A stretch of 64,000 nt of DNA from contig NZ_FPEI01000006.1 in assembly GCF_900117415.1 (NCBI RefSeq), forward strand, positions 1,178,001-1,242,000. The letters run 5' to 3'. Source of the DNA: Hyphomicrobium sp. CS1BSMeth3 (lineage in GTDB: Bacteria; Pseudomonadota; Alphaproteobacteria; Rhizobiales; Hyphomicrobiaceae). Shown here in pieces: positions 35,335-45,332 of this stretch; within the stretch, counting starts at the first letter, position 1, and each line of letters begins with the position of its first letter. The translations under genes and the position numbers were made by a program. The notes beneath the pieces are model-generated. The model saw nothing but the letters and a program-made list of their open reading frames with translations. It had not been told where the DNA came from and did not search any database.

Positions 35335-36588
35335 ATGGCACGAGCTGCTCCAGACGACCGATCGGCGGACCGGCCTGTGCGGCTTGCAGAAGCGCTCGAG
35401 CTCGTTCGCCGTCAGCTCCCATTGGTTCGGGAGCAGGAGCAGGTCGGCCTTCTCGAGGCACGCGGGCGCATTCTGGCAGCCCCACTCGCAGCGCCAGTCG
35501 ATCTGCCGCTTTACGACAGCTCCGCGATGGACGGATTTGCCGTTCGCTCCGAGGATCTGCTGCCGGGCGCAGTTCCCTCGCTGAAGATCGTCGGGGAGGC
35601 CGCCGCGGGCCATCCATTCGGCGACATCCTCTCGGAAGGCGAAGCCGTTCGCATTCTCACAGGCGGCCGCCTGCCGGACGGTGCCGACCGAATCATCGAG
35701 CAAGAGTTGTGTCTCACCGCCGGAGACCGCGTGTATGTGCGCGGTGAAATCTCCGCCAAAGACAACTGGCGACGGCGCGGAGAGGACGTGCGCGCCGGCA
35801 CTCAACTCTTTCCCGCCGGCCACCGGCCTCGCGCCCAAGATGTGACGCTCGCGGGGGCGCTCGGCGTGCAGCACGTCACGGTATTTCGTCGGCTACGCGT
35901 CGGCCTGTTCTCGACGGGCGATGAGTTGCGCGAACCCGGACACGCGCTCCGAGGTGGACAGATCTGGGATGCCAATCGGCTGCTGCTGCCGGGCCTCCTG
36001 GAGCCGCTCGCGTGCGACGTCCGCGACTATGGGATCCTCCAGGATGCCCCTCGAGAGATCGAGAGTGCGTTGCTCGCGGCGGCGCGCGATTGCGACCTGC
36101 TCATTACAACGGGAGGCATGTCGGTCGGGACCGAAGATCACATGCGCGCCGTCATCGGCCGTCGCGGCTCGCTGGAGGTATGGCCCCTCGCCATCAAGCC
36201 CGGACGGCCCGTCGGCCTCGGAGATATCGACGACTGTCCTATTCTCGCGCTGCCCGGCAATCCGACAGCGGCCGCCATTGCCTTCATCGCGTTCGGCCAC
36301 CCCATCGTGAGCATGATGGCTGGCGTTCAAAATGATCAACCGCTGTTGCTCACCCTGCCTGCCGGCTTCACATTCGAGAAGAAGCACGGTGTTCGGCAGT
36401 TCCTGCTTGCTGACCTTGCTCGCGGTGCGGAAGGGATAAGCGTGGCCATTCCGCTGGCGCAGCAAAGTCCGGCCATGCTGTCACCGCTGGCGCAAGCACG
36501 CGGGCTCATTGTGCTGCCGGAGGCGTGCACGATAGTGGCCCCCGGCGATCCCGTCATGTTCGTTCCACTCGACGCCTTCCTGCGGTGA
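35335..36588 (+). CDS. moeA: Molybdopterin molybdenumtransferase MoeA
   Basis: A 417-residue cytoplasmic enzyme that inserts molybdate into adenylylated molybdopterin, the last step of Moco synthesis. Visible family features are PLYDSSAMDGFAVRSEDL near residue 60, the GGMSVGTEDHM loop of the MPT-binding domain near residue 262, and ALPGNPTAAAIAF near residue 304. AGGAGGAGG lies 10 bases before the ATG. The cofactor is needed by enzymes such as the aldehyde oxidoreductase encoded at 45333-49158. It may be controlled by the palindrome at 35282. Confidence 0.92.
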   Translation: MARAAPDDRSADRPVRLAEALELVRRQLPLVREQEQVGLLEARGRILAAPLAAPVDLPLYDSSAMDGFAVRSEDLLPGAVPSLKIVGEAAAGHPFGDILSEGEAVRILTGGRLPDGADRIIEQELCLTAGDRVYVRGEISAKDNWRRRGEDVRAGTQLFPAGHRPRAQDVTLAGALGVQHVTVFRRLRVGLFSTGDELREPGHALRGGQIWDANRLLLPGLLEPLACDVRDYGILQDAPREIESALLAAARDCDLLITTGGMSVGTEDHMRAVIGRRGSLEVWPLAIKPGRPVGLGDIDDCPILALPGNPTAAAIAFIAFGHPIVSMMAGVQNDQPLLLTLPAGFTFEKKHGVRQFLLADLARGAEGISVAIPLAQQSPAMLSPLAQARGLIVLPEACTIVAPGDPVMFVPLDAFLR

Positions 36589-36727
36589 GCCCCCCGTATG
36601 GCGCGGCCTCCGCACGTGGGTCTGTTGTAGAAAAGCTGTGGGCGTGATGTGCATCCGCCAAACGCTCGACACGACCTCTTGCGGCTCAAATGAGAATCAC
36701 CAACTAGATATAGATGTCGTGGTCCTG

Positions 36728-36901
36728 AAGCCGCCGTGGCTTCGGGCTAAGAGTGAAGCCGGTGAGCCTTTTCGGAGGTGATTCCGGCGCTGCCCCCGCA
36801 ACTGTGAGCGGCGAGCGCTTGTCCGATCCGTGTCACTGAGGTCGCAAGACCTTGGGAAGGCCAGGACAAGTGCAGCGACCCGCGAGCCAGGAGACCTACC
36901 C
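36728..36901 (+). ncRNA. Cobalamin (B12) riboswitch upstream of nrdAB
   Basis: The B12-box segment GCTGCCCCCGCAACTGTGAG is at 36789-36808 and the second conserved core, GAGCCAGGAGACCTACC, at 36884-36900. They lie within a paired region starting near the GCCGG/CCGGC arm at 36758. The element ends 130 bases before the nrdA start. Cobalamin binding normally turns the downstream genes off. This fits a B12-independent ribonucleotide reductase. Both ends of the element are approximate. The bases from 36589 to 36727 show no further feature. Confidence 0.93.
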
Positions 36902-37030
36902 CGACGCCAAAACAACGTCCTCGGGCGGGGTGTCCCGGTGGTCGCTGGCAGGTCTGTCTTGCGCGATTTTTCGCGCTGTTCCCGCTCGCGCCCGCTCGGC
37001 CCATGCCCCCAATGAAATGGGGTCAAGCCG

Positions 37031-39910
37031 GTGTCCTATACTCTCGAAGCCAAATCAGCCGATATCGCTGAAGGCCGCAGCGCTCGGTCAACTTCAGCGG
37101 CGGCCAAATCCGCGCCGGCGTACCAGGTCATTCGTCGCAACGGCACCGTCACGCCGTTCGACGCAAGCAAAATCACGATCGCCCTGACCAAGGCTTTCCT
37201 CGCCGTCGAAGGCGGGCGCGCGGCCGCCTCGCGCCGCGTGCACGAGGTCGTCGAGGAGCTGACACAGCAGATCGCGACCGCACTTATGCGCCGGAGCGAT
37301 GTCGGCCGCACATTCCACATCGAAGAGATCCAGGACCAGGTCGAGCTCGCGCTCATGCGGGGCGGGCATCACAAGGTCGCGCGCGCCTACGTGCTCTATC
37401 GCGAGGCACGGGCGAAGGAGCGCGCCGCCGAAAAGGCCGCCCCGCCTGCGCCGAGCATTCAGCTCAATGTCACCAACGCCGACGGGTCGAAGTCGCCGCT
37501 CGACGAGCGGCGTCTGATCGGCGTCATCGAGGAAGCCTGCGCCGGTCTTGCGGATGTCTCGCCTGCGCCCATCCTGGCCGAGACGCGACGCAATCTCTAC
37601 GACGGCATCACGCTGGACGAGCTGGCTCTCGCGCCGATCATGGCGGCGCGCACGCTGATCGAGCAGGAGCCGAACTACGCCTATGTCAGCGCGCGCCTGC
37701 TGCTCGACAAGCTGCGCCGCGAGGCGCTTTCGTATGCACATGGGCGCTCTGAGCAGGCCACGCAGGCCGAGATGACGGCAGGCTACGCCGAGTACTTCCC
37801 GGCCTATATCGCGACGGGCATCAAGGCAGGCCTGCTCGATCCCGAGCTCGGCCGCTTCGATCTCGAGCGCATGGCCGCCGCGCTGAAGCCCGATCGTGAT
37901 CTGCAGTTCCAGTTCCTCGGCCTCCAGACGCTGTACGACCGCTACTTCCTGCACGTGCACGGCACGCGCTTCGAGCTGCCGCAGGCATTCTTCATGCGCG
38001 TCGCCATGGGCCTCGCCATCCGCGAGATCGACCGCGAGGCGCGCGCCATCGCGTTCTACGACCTGATCTCCTCCTTCGACTTCATGTGCTCGACGCCGAC
38101 GCTCTTCAATGCCGGCACGACGCATCCGCAGCTCTCGTCGTGCTTCCTTACGACCGTGTCGGACGATCTCGACGGCATCTTCAAGTCCATCAAGGACAAT
38201 GCGCTGCTAGCCAAGTACTCGGGCGGTCTCGGCAATGACTGGAGCCGCGTCCGCGGGCTCGGTGCGCACATCAAAGGCACCAATGGCCAGAGCCAGGGCG
38301 TGGTGCCCTTCCTGAAGGTCGCGAACGACACCGCGATCGCCGTCAATCAGGGCGGCAAGCGTAAGGGCGCCGTGTGCGCGTATCTGGAGACGTGGCACGT
38401 CGACATCGAGGAGTTCCTGGATCTCAGGAAGAACACCGGCGACGACCGCCGCCGCACGCACGACATGAACACGGCTAACTGGGTGCCGGATCTGTTCATG
38501 CAGCGCGTGGCCGAGGACGGGCAGTGGACCCTCTTCTCTCCGGACGAGACGCCGGACCTGCACGATCTGTATGGCGCGGCCTTCGCCGAGCGTTACGCGC
38601 ACTACGAGCAGAAGGCCGAGCGCATGGAGATGCGCGTCGCCAAGCGCGTGCGCGCGGTGGACCTGTGGCGGCGGATGCTCACCATGCTGTTCGAGACGGG
38701 GCATCCCTGGATCACGTTCAAGGACCCGTGCAACATCCGTTCGCCTCAGCAGCACTGCGGCGTCATCCATTCCTCGAACCTGTGCACGGAGATCACGCTC
38801 AACACGTCCGACAGCGAGGTCGCCGTCTGCAATCTCGGTTCGATCAACCTCGCCGCGCACGTCACCGAGAAGGGTCTCGATCAGGAGCGTCTGGCGCGCA
38901 CGGTCAACACGGCCATGCGGATGCTGGACAACGTCATCGACATCAACTTCTACACGATCCCCGAGGCGCGTCGCTCGAACCTTCGGCATCGCCCGGTCGG
39001 GCTCGGCCTGATGGGGCATCAGGATGCCTTGCACGCGCTCCGCATCCCGATCGGCTCCGACGAGGCCGTGAAGTTCGCCGACGAGAGCATGGAGGCGATC
39101 AGCTACTGCGCGATCTCGGCCTCGGTCGATCTTGCGGAGGAACGTGGCCGCTATGCCTCGTTTGATGGCTCGCTCTGGAGCCGCGGCATCCTGCCGATCG
39201 ACTCCATGCAGCTCCTCGCGGATGCGCGCGGCGAATATATGCGGGCGGACACCTCGACGACGCTCGACTGGGACAGCCTGCGCCAGCGCGTGATGACGTC
39301 GGGGATGCGCAATTCCAACGTGATGGCGATCGCCCCGACGGCCACGATCTCCAACATCGTCGGTGTCGCACAGTCGATCGAGCCGGCCTTCCGCAATCTC
39401 TACGTCAAGGCCAACATGTCCGGCGACTTCACGGTCGTGAACCCGTACCTCGTTCGCGACCTCAAAGCCCGCGGCCTCTGGGACGAGGTGATGATCTCCG
39501 ACCTCAAGTACTTCGACGGCTCGCTCGGTCCTATCGACCGCGTGCCGGAAGATTTAAAGGCCCTATACGCAACGGCCTTCGAGATCGATGCGCATTGGCT
39601 CGTGGATGCTGCAGCGCGCCGCCAGAAATGGATCGACCAGGCGCAGTCGTTGAATCTCTATCTGGCCGCACCGAACGGCCGCAAGCTCGACGCGCTCTAT
39701 CGCTTGGCCTGGGAGCGCGGACTAAAGACGACCTATTACCTGCGCACGCAGTCTGCGACGCACGTCGAGAAATCGACACTGAAGGGCACCGACGGCAAGC
39801 TCAATGCAGTGTCGGCCGGTGGCGGGATGCTCTCGGCGCCTGAGGAAACCGCGTCGCCACCCATCATGGCCTGCTCGATCGACGATCCGACCTGCGAAGC
39901 CTGCCAGTAA
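37031..39910 (+). CDS. nrdA: Ribonucleoside-diphosphate reductase alpha subunit (class I)
   Basis: A 959-residue catalytic subunit that reduces ribonucleoside diphosphates to deoxyribonucleotides. Two ATP-cone-type allosteric domains are visible (about residues 30-125, starting [18 protein letters not shown], and about 145-235). The barrel domain follows, with [10 protein letters not shown]...QLSSCFL, the active-site CNLGSIN and the SIAPTATIS-like loop [13 protein letters not shown]. The C terminus ends in DDPTCEACQ, the shuttle CxxC. The start is GTG at 37031. It is preceded by a cobalamin riboswitch and followed by nrdB. Two ATP cones match the chlamydial-type class Ic enzyme suggested by NrdB. 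Confidence 0.95.
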   Translation: MSYTLEAKSADIAEGRSARSTSAAAKSAPAYQVIRRNGTVTPFDASKITIALTKAFLAVEGGRAAASRRVHEVVEELTQQIATALMRRSDVGRTFHIEEIQDQVELALMRGGHHKVARAYVLYREARAKERAAEKAAPPAPSIQLNVTNADGSKSPLDERRLIGVIEEACAGLADVSPAPILAETRRNLYDGITLDELALAPIMAARTLIEQEPNYAYVSARLLLDKLRREALSYAHGRSEQATQAEMTAGYAEYFPAYIATGIKAGLLDPELGRFDLERMAAALKPDRDLQFQFLGLQTLYDRYFLHVHGTRFELPQAFFMRVAMGLAIREIDREARAIAFYDLISSFDFMCSTPTLFNAGTTHPQLSSCFLTTVSDDLDGIFKSIKDNALLAKYSGGLGNDWSRVRGLGAHIKGTNGQSQGVVPFLKVANDTAIAVNQGGKRKGAVCAYLETWHVDIEEFLDLRKNTGDDRRRTHDMNTANWVPDLFMQRVAEDGQWTLFSPDETPDLHDLYGAAFAERYAHYEQKAERMEMRVAKRVRAVDLWRRMLTMLFETGHPWITFKDPCNIRSPQQHCGVIHSSNLCTEITLNTSDSEVAVCNLGSINLAAHVTEKGLDQERLARTVNTAMRMLDNVIDINFYTIPEARRSNLRHRPVGLGLMGHQDALHALRIPIGSDEAVKFADESMEAISYCAISASVDLAEERGRYASFDGSLWSRGILPIDSMQLLADARGEYMRADTSTTLDWDSLRQRVMTSGMRNSNVMAIAPTATISNIVGVAQSIEPAFRNLYVKANMSGDFTVVNPYLVRDLKARGLWDEVMISDLKYFDGSLGPIDRVPEDLKALYATAFEIDAHWLVDAAARRQKWIDQAQSLNLYLAAPNGRKLDALYRLAWERGLKTTYYLRTQSATHVEKSTLKGTDGKLNAVSAGGGMLSAPEETASPPIMACSIDDPTCEACQ

Positions 39911-39947
39911 GCCAACAACAAGCATTCAAGAACCGGAGATGCCGACA

Positions 39948-41084
39948 ATGCTCGACTGGTCCGAACCAGCAGCCCCCGTGACGACACCCGCAGCGCGCAA
40001 GCCGATTCCGAAAGCGCCGGCACTTCCCGCAGACAGCACGGGCCTCGGAGAGATCGAGCGCGGCGGCGCGCGCGTCTCGGTGGACGACAAGCGCATGATC
40101 AACTGCCGCGCCGATGTGAACCAGCTCCTGCCGCTCAAGTACAAGTGGGCCTGGGAGAAGTACCTCGCCGCCTGCAACAACCACTGGATGCCAACCGAGG
40201 TGTCCATGCAGGCGGACATCGCGCTTTGGAAATCACGCGACGGCCTCACGGAGGACGAGCGGCGCGCCATCAAGCGCAATCTCGGCTTCTTCGCGGCGTC
40301 GGAGTCGCTCGTCGCCAACAACATCGTGCTGGCCATCTACCGCCACCTCACGAACCCCGAGTGCCGGCAGTACCTGCTGCGCCAGGCCTTCGAGGAGGCC
40401 GTGCACACGCACACTTTCCAGTACATCGTTGAAAGCCTCGGCCTCGACGAGGGCGAGCTCTTCAACATGTACCGCGAGGTGCCCTCGATCACCGACAAGG
40501 CGGCGTGGGCCCTGAAGCACACCAAGAACCTCGACGATGCCGACTTCAAGACCGGCACGCCCGAGGCCGATCAGGACTTCATGCGCGATCTCGTCGCCTT
40601 CTACGTCGTATTCGAAGGCATGTGGTTCTACACCGGCTTCGCGCAGATCCTCTCGCTCGGCCGGCGCAACAAGATGGTCGGCATTGCCGAGCAGTACCAG
40701 TACATCCTGCGCGACGAGAGCATCCATCTGAACTTCGGCATCGACGTGATCAATCAGATCAAGGTCGAGAACCCGCATCTCTGGACGAAGGCCTTCCAGG
40801 ACGAAGTGCGGGGAATGCTGCGTGAAGCGGCGGAGCTCGAGGCATCCTATGGCCGCGATACCATGCCGCGCGGTTTCCTCGGCCTCAATGCGGCGCTCTG
40901 CGAGCAATACATGCACTTCATCGCCAATCGCCGCTGCGCGCAGCTCGGCCTCGCGCCCGTGTTCAAGGAAACCGAGAACCCGTTCCCCTGGATGTCCGAG
41001 GCCATGGACCTCAAGAAGGAGAAGAATTTCTTCGAGACCCGCGTCATCGAATACCAGAACGGCGGCGCGCTCAGTTGGGAGTGA
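39948..41084 (+). CDS. nrdB: Ribonucleoside-diphosphate reductase beta subunit, class Ic (Mn/Fe-type)
   Basis: A 378-residue radical-generating subunit. The metal-ligand segment reads [15 protein letters not shown]: Glu150, His153, and Phe157 where class Ia enzymes have the radical Tyr. A glutamate ([11 protein letters not shown]119) stands where class Ia has Asp84. Both changes are hallmarks of class Ic enzymes such as that of Chlamydia trachomatis, which use a Mn(IV)/Fe(III) cofactor instead of a tyrosyl radical. The later ligands are in GMWFYTGF and [11 protein letters not shown] placed the start at 39948, 8 to 9 bases after CCGGAG; an ATG at 39939 is too close to it. It acts with NrdA, encoded just upstream. 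Confidence 0.93.
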   Translation: MLDWSEPAAPVTTPAARKPIPKAPALPADSTGLGEIERGGARVSVDDKRMINCRADVNQLLPLKYKWAWEKYLAACNNHWMPTEVSMQADIALWKSRDGLTEDERRAIKRNLGFFAASESLVANNIVLAIYRHLTNPECRQYLLRQAFEEAVHTHTFQYIVESLGLDEGELFNMYREVPSITDKAAWALKHTKNLDDADFKTGTPEADQDFMRDLVAFYVVFEGMWFYTGFAQILSLGRRNKMVGIAEQYQYILRDESIHLNFGIDVINQIKVENPHLWTKAFQDEVRGMLREAAELEASYGRDTMPRGFLGLNAALCEQYMHFIANRRCAQLGLAPVFKETENPFPWMSEAMDLKKEKNFFETRVIEYQNGGALSWE

Positions 41085-41089
41085 CAGAG

Positions 41090-41127
41090 CTGACGGCAGG
41101 CGCCTAGTATGCCTGCCGTCAGTATTT
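41090..41127 (+). terminator. Intrinsic terminator of nrdAB
   Basis: A perfect 12-bp inverted repeat, CTGACGGCAGGC and GCCTGCCGTCAG, with a 9-base loop, followed by TATTT. It begins 5 bases after the nrdB stop codon. The T-tract is short but the stem is very stable. It covers the first in-frame ATG of the next gene (41109), which supports the later start at 41163. Confidence 0.75.
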
Positions 41128-41162
41128 GCGCCCCGTGGCGCCGCTCGTACGGGAATGCCTCA

Positions 41163-42122
41163 ATGAGCCCTTTCATTGCCGCGGTTGTCCAAACCGCATC
41201 CGTTGCTTTCGATCCCGCCCGCACTGTCGAGAAGCTCGGCGATTATGCCGTCAAGGCCGCGGCTCAAGGTGCCAAGCTGGTCGTATTTCCGGAGGCGTTC
41301 GTCGGCGGCTATCCCAAGGGGCTCGACTTCGGCGCGCGCGTTGGTTCGCGCTCGGCGGCCGGTCGCGATGCATTCCGAGTCTACTACGACGGCGCGATCG
41401 AGGTGCCGGGACCGCACGCCGCGCGAATGGGCGAGATCGCGGCCGCCAACAGCATCTATCTCGTGACCGGCATCATCGAACGCGACCAAGGCACGCTCTA
41501 CTGCACCGTGCTGCACTATGCGCCGGACGGCACGCTGATCGGCAAGCATCGCAAGCTGATGCCGACCGCGGCCGAACGCCTCGTCTGGGGTTTCGGCGAT
41601 GGCTCGACGCTCCCGGTCTTCGACACGCCGCACGGCAAGCTCGGCTCGGTCATCTGCTGGGAGAACTACATGCCCATGCTGCGCATGGCCATGTACAGCA
41701 AGGGCGTCTCCCTCTACTGCGCGCCGACCGCGGACGATCGGGAGACATGGCTCTCGACCATGCGCCACATCGCACTCGAGGGACGTTGCTTCGTGTTTTC
41801 ATCCTGCCAGTTCACGCGCCGCAGCGACTATCCGGCGGATTACCCCATCGATGGCAATCCGGCGCCGGATAGCATTCTCATGCGCGGGGGAAGCTGCATC
41901 ATCGGCCCGCTCGGCCAGATGCTCACGGAGCGGGTCTTCGATCAGGATGCCATCCTCACGGCAGAGATCGATCCGGGCGAGGTCGCGCGCGGGAAGTACG
42001 ATTTCGACGTGGCCGGACACTATGCCCGTCCCGACGTCTTCCGCCTCATGGTCAATGAGACCCCGCAGTCCGCAGTGCAGACGAATGCCCCGGCCGTCTT
42101 CGGCGTCCGCGGCGATTTTTGA
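41163..42122 (+). CDS. Nitrilase/carbon-nitrogen hydrolase family protein
   Basis: A 319-residue hydrolase with the complete Glu-Lys-Cys triad of the nitrilase superfamily: Glu in VFPEAFVGGYPKG (about residue 45), Lys in GKHRKLMPT (about 129) and Cys in ICWENYMPM (about 164). The GGYPKG context and the CWENYMP nucleophile loop are those of true nitrilases (nitrile to carboxylic acid) rather than amidases. Relatives act on aromatic and aliphatic nitriles and on cyanide. It stands alone between nrdAB and the second riboswitch. Confidence 0.92.
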   Translation: MSPFIAAVVQTASVAFDPARTVEKLGDYAVKAAAQGAKLVVFPEAFVGGYPKGLDFGARVGSRSAAGRDAFRVYYDGAIEVPGPHAARMGEIAAANSIYLVTGIIERDQGTLYCTVLHYAPDGTLIGKHRKLMPTAAERLVWGFGDGSTLPVFDTPHGKLGSVICWENYMPMLRMAMYSKGVSLYCAPTADDRETWLSTMRHIALEGRCFVFSSCQFTRRSDYPADYPIDGNPAPDSILMRGGSCIIGPLGQMLTERVFDQDAILTAEIDPGEVARGKYDFDVAGHYARPDVFRLMVNETPQSAVQTNAPAVFGVRGDF

Positions 42123-42176
42123 GCCGTCTCAGCACGCGCTCGACACCGGTCCGCGCCTTTGATACAGAGAAAGCGC

Positions 42177-42342
42177 CGACGGTCCCCGCAAGGGGATAAC
42201 AGGGAATTCGGTGCGCGGGCTCTGCCCGCTAGTCCGAAGCTGCCCCCGCAACTGTAAGCGGTGAAGGGTGCTCATCAACGCCACTGGGGTCACGATCCCG
42301 GGAAGGCGAGCGCCTCAAGCCCGCGAGCCAGGAGACCTACCG
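42177..42342 (+). ncRNA. Cobalamin (B12) riboswitch upstream of metE
   Basis: The B12-box GCTGCCCCCGCAACTGTAAG is at 42239-42258 and the core GAGCCAGGAGACCTACC at 42325-42341. A 5' stem-loop region with GGGGATAACAGGGAATTCGGTG precedes them. The element ends 50 bases before the first ORF and about 550 before metE. Cobalamin is expected to turn the transcript off, so the B12-independent methionine synthase is made only when B12 is low. It is a separate copy from that at 36728, with a different peripheral sequence. Confidence 0.95.
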
Positions 42343-42394
42343 CCGGATTGAGCCCCATTGAAGCCGGTCGGGGTGCATCGGCGGAGGTAGAGAA

Positions 42395-42481
42395 ATGACC
42401 GCACCGGTTAAAGCTCCGCCGCGCGCCTATTGCGCGGGATTTCCGCTTATCACGCACGCAGCGCGCTTCCTCCGAGGCTGA
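42395..42481 (+). CDS. Candidate 28-residue leader peptide after the B12 riboswitch
   Basis: A short frame starting MTAPVKAPPRAYCAGFPLIT and ending ARFLRG, with an excellent ribosome binding site (GGCGGAGGTAGAGAA) directly after the riboswitch. The next gene starts 3 bases after its stop codon and also begins MTAP. It may be a real small peptide, the translated control point of the riboswitch, or a duplicated start region. There is no known homolog I can name. Confidence 0.5.
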   Translation: MTAPVKAPPRAYCAGFPLITHAARFLRG

Positions 42482-42484
42482 GCC

Positions 42485-42889
42485 ATGACCGCGCCGCGAC
42501 TGCTGTCGCGGCTCGAACGTGCGGCACTCGGCCGGACGCGCTCCCGTGCGGCGCACGAGCTTGCGGACTATCCCGATGCTCGTGACTTCTTCCGTGCGAG
42601 GCAGCGCAGTAACCAGCCGCACGATCCGGGCCGCCTGATCGAAACCGCCTTCCTCGGCGCCGTGCCGGAGGATGATGCCGAAGCCTTGCTCATCGCGTGG
42701 CTGACCGTCCTGCCCGAAGGCGTGGATGCGCCCGCGGCCGCAGCTCATCTCGCGCGCCATCTCAATCAGCTTCTCCAGCGTCCGCCGTCGCGCGCCCAGC
42801 GTCGGTTGCTCGATCTTCTTGCCTACGTCGCCGCGCACAAGCGAACGACCGGCACCCCGCTCACATCTGATCTCAAGCGAAAGGCCTAG
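42485..42889 (+). CDS. Hypothetical protein of the metE riboswitch transcript
   Basis: A 134-residue protein, basic at the N terminus (MTAPRLLSRLERAALGRTRSR) and mostly helical by composition. It has no signal peptide, membrane segment, Cys pair or motif I recognise. It is translated in tandem between the 28-codon ORF and metE, with 2 bases to the metE start, so it is co-expressed under B12 control. This suggests a role in folate, methionine or methyl-group metabolism, but no specific function can be claimed. Confidence 0.65.
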   Translation: MTAPRLLSRLERAALGRTRSRAAHELADYPDARDFFRARQRSNQPHDPGRLIETAFLGAVPEDDAEALLIAWLTVLPEGVDAPAAAAHLARHLNQLLQRPPSRAQRRLLDLLAYVAAHKRTTGTPLTSDLKRKA

Positions 42890-42891
42890 CC

Positions 42892-45228
42892 ATGACCAAA
42901 GCTGCGAACCTCGGCTTCCCGCGCATCGGCGCCAAGCGTGAGCTGAAACAGGCAACCGAAGCCTACTGGAAAGGCGCGATCGACGCGCCGGCGCTGCTCG
43001 CGGCCGGCGCGGCACTCCGCGCGCGACACTGGCAGCTACAGAAGGAGGCCGGGATCGACGTGATCCCGTCGAACGACTTCTCCTTCTACGATCAGATGCT
43101 CGATATGACGGCGACGGTCGGCGCCATTCCGCCGCGATTTCTGGCCGATGCGGACGCAAAACCCACCCACCCGAACGGCAGCGCGCGCGGAGCCATGGAG
43201 GCCGCTGCGAACGGCCAGGGCAATCCCGCGCTCGACCTCTACTTTGCCATGGCGCGCGGCTCGAAAGCTGCGCCGGCAATGGAGATGACCAAGTGGTTCG
43301 ACACGAACTACCACTACATCGTGCCGGAGTTCTACAAGGGACAGGCCTTCAAACTATCGTCGCGGAAGGCGATCGACGAGTTCAAGGAGGCGAAAGCTCT
43401 CGGCATCCACACGCGCCCCGTTTTGATCGGGCCCGTGACGTACCTCGTGCTCAGCAAGGCCAAGAGCGAAGGCCTTGATCCGCTGTCCCTGCTGGATACG
43501 CTGCTCCCCGTCTATGCCGAGCTTCTGGCGGAGCTCAAGACGGCGGGCGCCGACTGGGTGCAGATGGACGAGCCCATTCTGGCGCTCGATCTCACGCAGC
43601 CACAGCGTCGTGCCCTGAGGCTCGCCTACAAGCATCTGGCGCCACACGCGCCGAAGATCATGGTCGCGAGCTATTTCGGGACTTACGGCGACAACCTTTC
43701 GGTCGCGGCGGATCTGCCTGTCCAGGGCCACCATGTGGATGCGGTGCGCGGATGGGCGGAAGTCGACAAGGTACTGAGCGCCCTGCCGGCGGAGCGAACG
43801 CTCTCGCTCGGCGTGGTGGATGGCCGCAATGTCTGGCGCACGAACCTGTGGGGCGCCTTCGAGATCATCGAGCGAGCCATGAAAGCGCGCGGCGGCGACA
43901 ATCTTCAGATCGCGCCGTCGTGCTCGCTCATTCACGCGCCTGTCGACCTCGACAATGAGACGAAGCTCGATCCCGAGCTGAAGAGCTGGATGGCCTTCGC
44001 CAAGCAGAAGCTTCATGAGGTCGCCGCGCTCGCCGTAGCCGCCTCGAAGGGGCAGGCGGCAGTGGGAACCGCCTTCGAGGCGAGCGATAAGGCCGCGCGC
44101 GCCAGAGAGGCGTCCCCGCGCATCCACAATCCAGAAGTTGCAGCGCGTATCGAGCACGTGACCGAGCAGGACCTCACGCGACGCAGCTCATTTCAGGCGC
44201 GTCGTGCAAAGCAGCGGGCCGCCTTCGGCCTTCCGGCTTTCCCGACGACGACGATCGGATCGTTCCCGCAGACAGAGGCCGTGCGCAAGGCACGTGCTGC
44301 GCACAAGCGCGGAGAAATGAGCGATGCCGCCTATGGCGAGTTCCTGCGCGAGGAGACGGAGAAAGCCGTCCGCATTCAGGAAGAGCTGGATATCGATGTG
44401 CTCGTCCACGGCGAGTTCGAGCGCAACGACATGGTCGAATATTTCGGCGAGCAGCTCTCCGGCTTCGCGTTCACGCAGAACGGGTGGGTGCAGTCGTACG
44501 GCTCGCGCTACGTGAAGCCGCCGGTGATCTTCGGCGACGTCTCGCGCCCGAAGCCGATGACCGTCGAATGGTCCTCCTATGCGCAGTCGCTGACCAAGCG
44601 GCCCATGAAGGGCATGCTGACGGGCCCCGTCACCATTCTGCAGTGGTCCTTCGTGCGGGACGATCAGCCTCGCTCGGTCACCTGCCAGCAGATCGCTCTC
44701 GCGATCAGGGATGAAGTGCTCGATCTCGAGAAGGCCGGTATCCGCCTCATTCAGATCGACGAGCCCGCATTGCGCGAAGGACTGCCGCTGCGCGCTGCCG
44801 AGCACGAAGCATACCTGAAATGGGCGGTCGACTGCTTCCGACTGGCGGCTGCGGGCGTTGCCGACGCGACGCAGATCCACACGCACATGTGCTACTGCGA
44901 ATTCAACGACATCATGCCGTCGATCGCAGCGCTCGATGCCGACGTGATCTCCATCGAGACGTCGCGCTCCGACATGGAGCTGCTCGAGAGCTTCTCCGAT
45001 TTCAAGTATCCGAACGAGATCGGACCGGGCGTCTACGACATCCATTCGCCGCGATGCCCCGGTGCGCAGGACATGACCGCGCTGCTGAAGAAGGCCAAGG
45101 AGCGTCTCGCGCCAGATCAGATCTGGGTCAATCCCGACTGTGGCCTCAAGACGCGTCGCTGGGAGGAAGTGAAGCCGGCGCTCGAGAACATGGTCGCGGC
45201 AGCAAAGGCCATGCGGGGACGCGCCTGA
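42892..45228 (+). CDS. metE: Cobalamin-independent methionine synthase
   Basis: A 778-residue 5-methyltetrahydropteroyltriglutamate-homocysteine methyltransferase. It starts LGFPRIGAKRELKQATEAYWKG, the standard MetE N terminus. The C-terminal catalytic half begins TTTIGSFPQT and has the zinc-binding HMCYCEFND (His, Cys) and the last Cys in NPDCGLKTR. It transfers a methyl group directly from methyl-folate to homocysteine without B12. A cobalamin riboswitch controls the transcript. It converges on paoC. Confidence 0.96.
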   Translation: MTKAANLGFPRIGAKRELKQATEAYWKGAIDAPALLAAGAALRARHWQLQKEAGIDVIPSNDFSFYDQMLDMTATVGAIPPRFLADADAKPTHPNGSARGAMEAAANGQGNPALDLYFAMARGSKAAPAMEMTKWFDTNYHYIVPEFYKGQAFKLSSRKAIDEFKEAKALGIHTRPVLIGPVTYLVLSKAKSEGLDPLSLLDTLLPVYAELLAELKTAGADWVQMDEPILALDLTQPQRRALRLAYKHLAPHAPKIMVASYFGTYGDNLSVAADLPVQGHHVDAVRGWAEVDKVLSALPAERTLSLGVVDGRNVWRTNLWGAFEIIERAMKARGGDNLQIAPSCSLIHAPVDLDNETKLDPELKSWMAFAKQKLHEVAALAVAASKGQAAVGTAFEASDKAARAREASPRIHNPEVAARIEHVTEQDLTRRSSFQARRAKQRAAFGLPAFPTTTIGSFPQTEAVRKARAAHKRGEMSDAAYGEFLREETEKAVRIQEELDIDVLVHGEFERNDMVEYFGEQLSGFAFTQNGWVQSYGSRYVKPPVIFGDVSRPKPMTVEWSSYAQSLTKRPMKGMLTGPVTILQWSFVRDDQPRSVTCQQIALAIRDEVLDLEKAGIRLIQIDEPALREGLPLRAAEHEAYLKWAVDCFRLAAAGVADATQIHTHMCYCEFNDIMPSIAALDADVISIETSRSDMELLESFSDFKYPNEIGPGVYDIHSPRCPGAQDMTALLKKAKERLAPDQIWVNPDCGLKTRRWEEVKPALENMVAAAKAMRGRA

Positions 45229-45266
45229 GGCAACACTGCCCGCGCGATTGACGCGCAGCCTCAAGA

Positions 45267-45325
45267 GGCGGACGTACTCCGCGGCAATCCCGATCGTGCC
45301 GATCACAAGCCGCAGTACGTCCGCC
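45267..45325. terminator. Long inverted repeat between convergent metE and paoC
   Basis: GGCGGACGTACT at 45267-45278 is perfectly complementary to AGTACGTCCGCC at 45314-45325. After a two-base bulge the stem continues with GCGGC/GCCGC. The whole gives about 17 base pairs. Its place between converging stop codons suggests a bidirectional transcription terminator or transcript-end stabiliser, though no strong T-tract follows on either strand. Confidence 0.55.
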
Positions 45326-45332
45326 GGATAGC

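Noticed and set aside
41109-41162. Earlier start for the nitrilase gene
   Set aside because: This ATG lies inside the nrdAB terminator hairpin, and family similarity begins only at 41163.
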